Positions 28,363-34,663 of a stretch of DNA of 34,663 nucleotides are shown one piece after another. Under the pieces are notes generated by a model. The model worked only from the letters and a program-made list of their open reading frames with translations. It made no database searches and had not been told where the DNA came from. The translations under genes were made by a program, and so were the position numbers. Within the stretch, counting starts at the first letter, position 1. Every line of letters begins with the position of its first letter. The DNA is from a virus. The DNA lies in IMG/VR virus record IMGVR_UViG_3300031251_000072, positions 1 to 34,663 of that record; one strand, written 5' to 3'.

Positions 28363-29876
28363 AAACGAAACTTATCGTAGACATCTTCGCCGGGGGCGGC
28401 GGCGTCAGCACCGGAATCTACATGGCCACTGGCCGCCATCCCGACATTGCGATCAATCATAGCGACGACGCACTTTCCATGCACCGCGTCAACCATCCGA
28501 AAGCTCGGCATTTTATTGCCGATGTATACGAGGTTTGTCCGTTAGGGGCTACCCAGGGCAAGCCAGTTGGTTGGTTGCATATGAGCCCCGATTGCCGTCA
28601 TCACAGCCAGGCCGCCGGTGGACAGCCCCGCAGCAACAAAATTCGCGGACTCGCCTGGGTAGGTTATCGCTGGGCCGGGCAGGTTAAACCCGACGTAATC
28701 AGCTTGGAAAATGTTACCCAGATTTTGAAATGGGGCCCACTGATTGCAAAACGCTGTAAATCTACCGGGCGCGTCATCAAGTTGGATGGAACAGTAGCAT
28801 TACCAGGCGAACGTGTACCCGTTCAAGAGCAATACCTTATTCCCAATCCAAAACGCGCAGGCCAAACGTGGCGCCGGTTTACTGCCGCCATTCAATCGCT
28901 AGGCTATTCACTGGAAAGCAAAACGCTTTGTGCGGCAGATTTTGGAGCACCCACCACCCGCGAGCGCTTATTTATGATCGCGCGACGGGATGGTAATCAA
29001 ATAGCTTGGCCTGAACCTTCCCATTTTAAAAAACCCACAAAAGAGCAAACTAAATGGCGAGCCGCAGCGGAATGCATTGACTTCAATATTCCCTGTCAGA
29101 GCATTTTCGACCGCAAAAAACCCTTGGCTGACGCCACAATGCGCCGGATCGCCAAGGGATTAAAACGCTATGTGCTGGAAAGCGCGGATCCGTATATCGT
29201 TCAAATCGCACATTACGATGGCCAGAACCGAACGCACTCAATACATAATCCGCTCAAAACTATAACAGCGGCCACCAAAGGAGGAGAATTCGCAATGGGC
29301 GTTCCAGTGATTGTGCCTGCAACCCACCAAGGCGCGGACAGGGTTAATGACATACAAGAACCATTAAAAACGGTGACGGCTGCACATCGCGGCGAAATGA
29401 TGCTATCGACTCCAATTCTCGTAAAATTTAGGGCGGAAAGTTCGGGATCGTCAATTGAAGATCCAACCGCCACAATAACAACTGAAAACAGATTGTGTAC
29501 GTTATCGCCAGAGCACGAAGAGAAAGCGCAACGAGTGGCCGCCTTCCTAATGCATTACTACACAGAAGGTGGAAGCCAGCACGGATCGCTAAAAAATCCA
29601 ATGGCGACCATCACCACCAAGGACCGACTCGCTCTTGTCACAGTAACAGTAAACGGTACACCGCACGTCATTATCGATATCGGCCTGCGCATGTTGCAAC
29701 CTGCGGAACTGTTCAGAGCGCAGGAATTCCCTGACACCTACGGCATTGAGCAAGGTCACGATGGCCGAAAGTTTTCAAAAACCATACAAGTAAGGCTATG
29801 CGGCAACAGCGTCCCACCACCTTTAATGGAAGCGATTGTTCGCGCCAACATTGATCAAGCTGGTTATTTGAAATGA
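28359..29876 (+). CDS. Variant C5-cytosine DNA methyltransferase with repeated target domain
   Basis: The product is 505 aa. Motif I is VDIFAGGGGVSTGI (7-20). The catalytic motif IV is SPDCRHHSQAAGG, with Cys79 in PDC rather than PPC. Motif VI is LENV (116-119), motif VIII TTRERLFMIARR and motif X GNSVPPPL (482-489). The region between VIII and X holds five copies of a P-L/x-x-TIT unit: near 255, 298, 335, 369 and 414. The variant PDC motif and these repeats mark a phage-type group. It probably methylates cytosines, or acts on a modified base made by the neighbour. Confidence 0.88.
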   Translation: MKTKLIVDIFAGGGGVSTGIYMATGRHPDIAINHSDDALSMHRVNHPKARHFIADVYEVCPLGATQGKPVGWLHMSPDCRHHSQAAGGQPRSNKIRGLAWVGYRWAGQVKPDVISLENVTQILKWGPLIAKRCKSTGRVIKLDGTVALPGERVPVQEQYLIPNPKRAGQTWRRFTAAIQSLGYSLESKTLCAADFGAPTTRERLFMIARRDGNQIAWPEPSHFKKPTKEQTKWRAAAECIDFNIPCQSIFDRKKPLADATMRRIAKGLKRYVLESADPYIVQIAHYDGQNRTHSIHNPLKTITAATKGGEFAMGVPVIVPATHQGADRVNDIQEPLKTVTAAHRGEMMLSTPILVKFRAESSGSSIEDPTATITTENRLCTLSPEHEEKAQRVAAFLMHYYTEGGSQHGSLKNPMATITTKDRLALVTVTVNGTPHVIIDIGLRMLQPAELFRAQEFPDTYGIEQGHDGRKFSKTIQVRLCGNSVPPPLMEAIVRANIDQAGYLK

Positions 29877-30496
29877 AAGAAAAACCCATAATATTTTCAA
29901 CGTCTATGGTCCAGGCTATTCTCCACGGCAGAAAAACTCAAACCCGGCGTATCGTTAAGCTAAAACTAAACAAGGATGGCGAATTTCTACACGCAAACAA
30001 TCATGACTTAGCGCATAAAGAAATCATTGAATTTAGGCAACAAACTGGCCGATGGTTTGGTTTGTCCGGATACAGCACGCTGGCTTATTCAAATTGCCCC
30101 TATGGAGATATTGGCGATAGGCTTTGGGTGCGTGAGGCATTAATAGAGTCGTTTGAAAAAGGTAAAGGCACAGTCACTCGGTACGCAGCTGATGGAGCTG
30201 ATTTGTGTTATGGGTGGGATTACCATGTCAGAAAAAGACCATCAATCCATATGCCTCGCTGGGCCAGTCGTATCAACTTGGAAATCACCAGCATCCGCGT
30301 TGAGAGATTGCAGGATATTAGCGAAATTGATGCGCTTGCAGAAGGTGTTTCCGACAATATGGGGATTCGCTTTCAATCTGGAGACGATACACCAATAGGC
30401 ATGTACGCAGAGCTATGGGAATCAATTCATGGGCAAGGCTCGTGGGATGCTAACCATTGGGTTTGGGCAATTGAATTTAAAACGGTATCAGTATGA
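29873..30496 (+). CDS. ASCH/PUA-like prophage protein
   Basis: This 207-aa protein opens with PIIFSTSMVQAILHGRKTQT then RRIV, the start of ASCH-like proteins that follow methyltransferases in many prophages. Further motifs are CPYGDIGDRLWVREA, RPSIHMPRWASRINLEITSI and RVERLQDISEIDALAEGV, ending WDANHWVWAIEF. The fold is thought to bind RNA or modified bases. It overlaps both neighbours by 4 bp. Its constant linkage to the methyltransferase suggests a joint role in DNA or base handling. Confidence 0.75.
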   Translation: MKEKPIIFSTSMVQAILHGRKTQTRRIVKLKLNKDGEFLHANNHDLAHKEIIEFRQQTGRWFGLSGYSTLAYSNCPYGDIGDRLWVREALIESFEKGKGTVTRYAADGADLCYGWDYHVRKRPSIHMPRWASRINLEITSIRVERLQDISEIDALAEGVSDNMGIRFQSGDDTPIGMYAELWESIHGQGSWDANHWVWAIEFKTVSV

Positions 30497-30732
30497 AGCC
30501 ATCAGATTATCTAAAAGAAATTCTAGACACACTACGCAGCCAAGAACGAGATAACCGGCTGTGGTCAATTGACGATCTGCAATGGTATTTCGACGTAGCG
30601 CAAGCGCAAGCCTACAAAATAGCTAACCATCCAACTTTCCCAAAACCGATCAGAGCGCTAGAAAAAGGCCAACCGCGTTGGAAACCGGAAGAAGTTAAGG
30701 GGTGGGCGGAAACCCGAAAAAGTGCTGCGTGA
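30493..30732 (+). CDS. Excisionase-like small DNA-binding protein
   Basis: This 79-aa protein has a winged-helix-like core: LWSIDDLQWYFDVAQAQAYK, then HPTFPKPIRALEKGQPRWKP and EEVKGWAE. This matches the AlpA/Xis pattern where a helix-turn-helix (SIDDLQWYFDVAQAQAYKIA) precedes a Pro-rich wing. It lies directly before the attachment site and integrase, so it is probably the recombination directionality factor. Overlaps the ASCH gene by 4 bp. Confidence 0.72.
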   Translation: MKPSDYLKEILDTLRSQERDNRLWSIDDLQWYFDVAQAQAYKIANHPTFPKPIRALEKGQPRWKPEEVKGWAETRKSAA

Positions 30733-30743
30733 TTATTTTGACT

Positions 30744-30942
30744 GGATCAATTTTGGATCATAAACCCTGCATACTGCATTCTATAAGGGTTTATGGTGCC
30801 GAGGAGAGGACTTTTTTATATTATAGTCCTTTTTATTGTTTTATATTTCTCTATATTTTTTATCGCCTTACGTTGATTAGAATCTAAATTTTGTTATTCT
30901 TTTATGGTCTTTTTTATTCTTTGTGGATCAAAATTGGATCAT
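30744..30942. other. attP-like attachment site with tRNA 3'-end core
   Basis: The 19-bp core TGGTGCCGAGGAGAGGACT (30794-30812) is, in reverse complement, the 3' end of a tRNA: A58-G59-T60, T-stem strand CCTCT, acceptor strand CCTCGGC, A73 and CCA. A tRNA-Leu-like target is my guess. AGGACT (30807-30812) is mirrored by AGTCCT (30825-30830). A 9-bp hairpin (30760-30768 with 30786-30794) lies on the left. GGATCAATTTTGGATCAT (30744) and GGATCAAAATTGGATCAT (30925) flank the core as likely arm sites. It lies between the excisionase-like gene and the integrase. Confidence 0.8.
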
Positions 30943-31918
30943 GGCAACATTTACAAAGCGCGGCGACAGTTGGTACGTACGAGTTAGAATCAAAGGCATC
31001 AGTAGGGCGGGCAGCTTTCCGACAAAGGGGAAAGCTCAAGCCTGGGCCACGCAAACCGAAGCGGATATTTTAGCTGGAAAAGCAGAACAGGCCCCCAGTA
31101 CAAAAACATTGGCCGAGGCATTCGACCGATACGCCGAAGTTATTTCCCCCACTAAACGCGGATCCAGATGGGAAATTATTCGATTAAATAAATTCAAATC
31201 CCTGCCGTTTGCTTCTCATAAAATAGGGGAGGTCACTACACCCACGCTAGCCGAATGGCGAGACGAACAATTGAAAACGCTAAAATCCAGTAGCGTAAAC
31301 CGCGAAATGAACCTGCTTGCATCCGTCTTTGAAATCGCGCGGCGCGAATGGAAATGGATAGAGATAAATCCGATAAGAGACGTAACCCGGCCAGCCCAGC
31401 CGAGGCACAGGGAAAGACTTTATAATACAGACGAAATAACTAAAATCACCAACCAACTTGGATATACAAAAGCCAAGCCGGAAACGAAACAACAAATCAT
31501 TGCAGCAGCCTTTCTGTTCGCACTCGAAACCGCCATGCGCCGCGAAGAAATTACCACACTAACATGGGATCGTGTCAGCTTAAACGATAGATTCATCACG
31601 CTGCCGATGACCAAAAACGGCGAGGCCAGAGACGTCCCGCTCACGACAAAAGCGGTCGAAATCTTAAAAAAAATGCAGCACCTGGAAACACCGTTTCCGG
31701 TCGATAAAGATGTCCTGTCGACATTATTCCGCCGTGCCTGCAACGATACGGGCATAAAAGACGCTCACTTCCACGACTCCAGAGCCAACGCCATCACCGC
31801 ATTATCTCAGCAGCTCGATATACTGGAATTGGCTAGAGCAATAGGGCATAGGGATGTAAGAAGCTTACAAATTTACTACCGAAAGACAGCGGCAGATATT
31901 GCTAAAAAACTCCGCTAA
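30941..31918 (+). CDS. int: Tyrosine integrase
   Basis: The product is 325 aa from ATG 30941. The N-terminus GDSWYVRVRIKGISRAGSFP is an arm-binding domain, and the core-binding part lies at about 60-150. The catalytic residues are R200 (ETAMRREE), K225, H278-x-x-R281 (HFHDSRAN), H303 (AIGHRDV) and tyrosine Y313 (or Y312) in LQIYYRK. All are present, so it should be active. GTG at 30923 lies inside the right arm site and is less likely as start. The gene ends 4 bp inside the convergent virion gene with no terminator between. Confidence 0.93.
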   Translation: MATFTKRGDSWYVRVRIKGISRAGSFPTKGKAQAWATQTEADILAGKAEQAPSTKTLAEAFDRYAEVISPTKRGSRWEIIRLNKFKSLPFASHKIGEVTTPTLAEWRDEQLKTLKSSSVNREMNLLASVFEIARREWKWIEINPIRDVTRPAQPRHRERLYNTDEITKITNQLGYTKAKPETKQQIIAAAFLFALETAMRREEITTLTWDRVSLNDRFITLPMTKNGEARDVPLTTKAVEILKKMQHLETPFPVDKDVLSTLFRRACNDTGIKDAHFHDSRANAITALSQQLDILELARAIGHRDVRSLQIYYRKTAADIAKKLR

Positions 31919-34663
31919 TGCCGCACTCCCAACCCCAAAGCCAAAGGATTCCCCGTCTCACCCTCAGCAATCGCCTGCACCCCAGACCAAGTATTATTAA
32001 TCTGTACAGCCGGCAATCCCATCGTTTCCCCAAGCTCCGTAACAAAAGCCTTCCTAAACTGCTTATCAAACTCCCCTTGCCAACCCTGTTGAGCCAACGC
32101 CGCCGTATCGTACACAAGACGCAACCCCGTAGGCCCATTGTAATTATCCAAACCGTTCGAAATCATAGACCCCATTTCCCGGCCGCCGGCAAACAACCCA
32201 AACAAAAAGGAAAATTCCTCTTTCAAAGCCCTAGCCCACACCTCATCGTCATCACCACCGCCCACAGTAGGCGTCAGCAAATCTTTCAGCAACCAAGTTA
32301 GCTGCGGCACCACCACCAGCAACAACAGCATATCCACCCCGGTTTTCGCCGTCTCACGCGCCGCCGCGTCTTTATTCTTATTCACCTTGTACGACAAATA
32401 GACGTTATTCAATGTCATATTCATAAACGAATAAAACGCCGTAAACAGTTTGATCAGCGCCGGCCCGCGCTCGATCCCGGACTGATCGACCGTTTCGCCG
32501 CCGCCTTGCGAATCTTTTACCGCTTGGTCAGCCAGCGACACCGCCAAATCATGGTCATTCGGATCCGCATCCAGCGCCTTCAAATAGCCACCCCACCAAG
32601 TCGGAATATCCGCCAACAACTGCGCACGCACCAGCAGCCAATACCCATAGCGGCTCATAAACTCCTTAAACCCACTCGGCCCGTTCATCTGCGTGGCTAA
32701 TTCATGCAGATCCCGAAAGCGGTTCTGCGTACGCTGCTGAAGATAAACCGAAAACTGCATAGCCTCTCTTGCCGACTCAATCGGACTGGACGCGTACTTA
32801 GTCACCCCTTGGCCCCACCACTTCCAGCCCAATCGCGGAATAGAGTTAACCACGCCTATCGGCTGCAACATCGCCGTTTTCACCGAGAACGCCAGCGCCG
32901 ACAGCGTCACCGATTGCCGCAAATACCCGGCCCAGCGTTCCAGCTGGTGATTTAATTTAGTCTGGCCCAAAATAATATCATTGCGCCAGGCCTCAAACTC
33001 TTCATGCACCGTCGGACCGTAATAGTTGGACATCGCTTCAAAGATGGACCGGTCCCGCAACAACCGATTCATATCAATAACCCATTCATGCCAAGCCAAG
33101 TCATGAATTACATTGCTCACACCAGAATAAAGCCCCTGAATATTCAGCAGCAAAGGCCGCCCGTTCAGCTCTTCCACCCGAGTCTCCAAATGCCCCCGCC
33201 GAGTCGCCGCAGCAGAAAACGCCGCTTTCATCGCATCCTTTAAATCCTGGGTATTGGAATTTTGCCGAGACATCAAATTCACACGCGGATCAAACACCAC
33301 CGGATAATATCCGCCTTTCAATGTTACGGTCTGGCCGTCCGCTGTTTTAATAGTGATAGGCCGCGCCTTAATCCACAACGGCCCTTTAATCCCTAACCGC
33401 TTCTGCTTAGCCTCAATCAGCGGTCGGTACATTTCAAAATGATTCCAAACCTGTTGCGCCGCCAATACCTGATCACTAGTCAACGTCTCCAACACATCCA
33501 TCACCTGCCGGGGAGTCAACCGCTCAGCCACGTTCGCAATCCCGCCCTGCATCAACCGGCTCATGTTCGATTCGTTGCCCACATTCAGCAGCACCGCAAA
33601 ACGTTCCATAAAATTCAGCGACACGCCCGGAATGCTGGCGATTTTCCGCCCCTTACCGACCTTATCCATCACCGGCACCTTAGCCAGCACCGGCCGCAAT
33701 ATAGCATCCAGGGCGGCTACAGCATCACTCTTCAACCCAGTTTCATACGAAGCCCGCTCATTCGCCGGCATCAACATATAGCGCCACAGCGCGCCGTTAT
33801 CCTTACCGCCATCCATAATCCGGATCCAGATCGGTACCCGGATATGCGCAATGCCAAAGGAATAAATTTTCTGCCCCCAACGGCCAATCAAATCGTTCGC
33901 GGACCTGACATTTTTCCCGCCCTTGCCGCCGTGGTCGACAATCTCCGCGTGGATATCATCCCGAATCTCTTCAAAGCTTTTCTTATCCAGCGCCGTTAAC
34001 ATGCGATGCTTAAGCCGCCCCAACTGCTCGATAGTTTGCACGGTATCGTACAAACCGCGCATTTCTTCAACCGTCGCATCTTTGTAAGACTTCACGGAGC
34101 TTTTATCGATCAAGTCCGCCAATAACTTAATCTGCTCTTCGTCATCCGCATAAATCAAATTACCGTTGCTATCACGGCTTTCAATCGCCGCCAAATACTC
34201 GGCCATCGCCTCCGCATTCAGCAAGGTTTCAGAAATATATGGCACCTCGCCCTCAGCAAGCCGCGCCTGCACCCAGCCACGCAACTTAGATACCTTGTCG
34301 ATTTTCGCGCCCGACAGCTGCCGGAAGTTATACTTATCCAGCAAGCCCCTAATTTCATCGGCATAATCGAAATCGATTTTTTTCAAATCGCTGGTGTAAA
34401 ACTTCTTAAAGTAGCGGACAAACTTATCAATATCATCCTGCGCACTAAACGCCTCACGCGCCGCATAAAAATTGATTTGCTGATTACGCTTTTCCGCTGC
34501 CGCCGTTTTAATATCGCCCGCTTTTTCCGCACTTGACGACGCAGCCGCCGCCCGCGACTCAGCGCGTTGATACTGGCCAGGATTCAAATCCCGCACCTTC
34601 AACTTGGCAATCAGCTGCTCAGCAAAGGCTTTGGCCGCCTGCATCAATAGCTTTTTCTCCCCG
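31915..34663 (-). CDS. Very large virion (ejection / polyvalent) protein, C-terminal 916 aa (partial)
   Basis: The frame stays open beyond the window end, so the visible part is the C-terminus. The N-side is helical (KAFAEQLIAKLKVRDLNPGQ, RAAAASSSAEKAGDIKTAAA). The last 400 residues contain LRQSVTLSALAFSVKTAMLQ, WLLVRAQLLADIPTWWGG, ADQAVKDSQGGG, ALIKLFTAFYSFMNMTLNNV and a hydrophobic helix GVDMLLLLVVVPQLTWLLKD. This C-terminus (AD...W.GY....A, Q, F..F.N) is typical of the giant podoviral proteins ejected with DNA, the analogue of T7 gp16. The gene is in the same orientation as the gp14-like gene at the other window edge, so they probably belong to one operon. Convergent overlap with int is 4 bp. 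Confidence 0.7.
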   Translation of the reverse strand, partial: GEKKLLMQAAKAFAEQLIAKLKVRDLNPGQYQRAESRAAAASSSAEKAGDIKTAAAEKRNQQINFYAAREAFSAQDDIDKFVRYFKKFYTSDLKKIDFDYADEIRGLLDKYNFRQLSGAKIDKVSKLRGWVQARLAEGEVPYISETLLNAEAMAEYLAAIESRDSNGNLIYADDEEQIKLLADLIDKSSVKSYKDATVEEMRGLYDTVQTIEQLGRLKHRMLTALDKKSFEEIRDDIHAEIVDHGGKGGKNVRSANDLIGRWGQKIYSFGIAHIRVPIWIRIMDGGKDNGALWRYMLMPANERASYETGLKSDAVAALDAILRPVLAKVPVMDKVGKGRKIASIPGVSLNFMERFAVLLNVGNESNMSRLMQGGIANVAERLTPRQVMDVLETLTSDQVLAAQQVWNHFEMYRPLIEAKQKRLGIKGPLWIKARPITIKTADGQTVTLKGGYYPVVFDPRVNLMSRQNSNTQDLKDAMKAAFSAAATRRGHLETRVEELNGRPLLLNIQGLYSGVSNVIHDLAWHEWVIDMNRLLRDRSIFEAMSNYYGPTVHEEFEAWRNDIILGQTKLNHQLERWAGYLRQSVTLSALAFSVKTAMLQPIGVVNSIPRLGWKWWGQGVTKYASSPIESAREAMQFSVYLQQRTQNRFRDLHELATQMNGPSGFKEFMSRYGYWLLVRAQLLADIPTWWGGYLKALDADPNDHDLAVSLADQAVKDSQGGGETVDQSGIERGPALIKLFTAFYSFMNMTLNNVYLSYKVNKNKDAAARETAKTGVDMLLLLVVVPQLTWLLKDLLTPTVGGGDDDEVWARALKEEFSFLFGLFAGGREMGSMISNGLDNYNGPTGLRLVYDTAALAQQGWQGEFDKQFRKAFVTELGETMGLPAVQINNTWSGVQAIAEGETGNPLALGLGVRH

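Noticed and set aside
1-34663. Diversity-generating retroelement, as in BPP-1
   Set aside because: The head genes are BPP-1-like, but no reverse transcriptase, template/variable repeat pair or Mtd-like gene is present in the window.
1-34663. Window as a complete circular genome joined end to end
   Set aside because: Joining base 34663 to base 1 makes the gp14-like frame hit a stop after about 14 codons and places the open frame of the giant virion protein out of register. Some sequence is probably missing between the ends.
1-34663. CRISPR arrays, insertion sequences or toxin-antitoxin modules
   Set aside because: No regularly spaced repeats, no transposase and no toxin family were recognised. 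The RHH gene has no toxin partner next to it and fits better as a phage regulator.

Overview
The window is almost entirely one temperate, short-tailed (podovirus-type) phage genome or prophage. No bacterial housekeeping gene is visible. The head module resembles Bordetella phage BPP-1 (Bbp16-, Bbp17- and Bbp19-type proteins, podoviral portal). The tail and ejection proteins look T7-like (tail tubular A and B, a gp17-type fibre anchor, gp13- and gp14-type internal proteins). A gammaproteobacterial host is likely. Three palindromic REP-like elements resemble sequences I associate with methanotrophs (Methylococcales), but that host guess is weak.

Layout. (1) Minus strand, 24.24 kb down to base 1: cro-like gene, ribbon-helix-helix gene, a tRNA, small membrane proteins, a LuxR-type regulator, a large primase/helicase, an origin-like non-coding block (19671-20098), a zinc-type small protein, a candidate late regulator, a terminator, then terS-terL, portal, lysozyme, scaffold, capsid, cement protein, lysis genes, an SGNH esterase, tail tubes, fibre anchor, a very large tailspike, and gp13-/gp14-like internal virion proteins. 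(2) Plus strand, 24.33-25.57 kb: cI repressor, a lipoprotein and a membrane microprotein, closed by a terminator; this looks like the lysogen-expressed operon. (3) Plus strand, 25.6-30.73 kb: a second operator-controlled early operon with three paralogous small proteins, a PAPS-reductase-like enzyme, a variant C5 cytosine methyltransferase, an ASCH-like protein and an excisionase. (4) 30.74-30.94 kb: an attP-like site carrying the 3' end of a tRNA gene. (5) Integrase, converging with the C-terminal part of a very large virion protein that runs off the window end.

How it works together. CI (self-cleaving S24 type) and Cro probably compete for five palindromes of form AATAC-N4-GTATT. Three lie between cI and cro and two in front of the second early operon, all at exactly 24 bp spacing, and each cluster overlaps a -35/-10 pair. 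This is a lambda-like OR/OL layout with unrelated sequence. Terminators inside the early operon and before terS suggest control by antitermination. The attP core is intact and flanked by phage genes on both sides, and both window ends cut into the same minus-strand virion operon. The sequence therefore looks like a linearised or incomplete circular phage genome rather than an integrated prophage; a direct end-to-end join does not keep the gp14 frame in register, so some sequence is missing.

Most notable: (a) a 1062-residue tailspike in which a PgaB-like deacetylase is split by two beta-rich insertions and fused to a GH18-like domain; (b) the five-operator circuit; (c) a translationally coupled PAPS-reductase-like / variant cytosine methyltransferase / ASCH cassette that may make or protect modified DNA; (d) an origin-like block with clustered CGCCCAA motifs and a perfect 35-nt purine-pyrimidine alternation.
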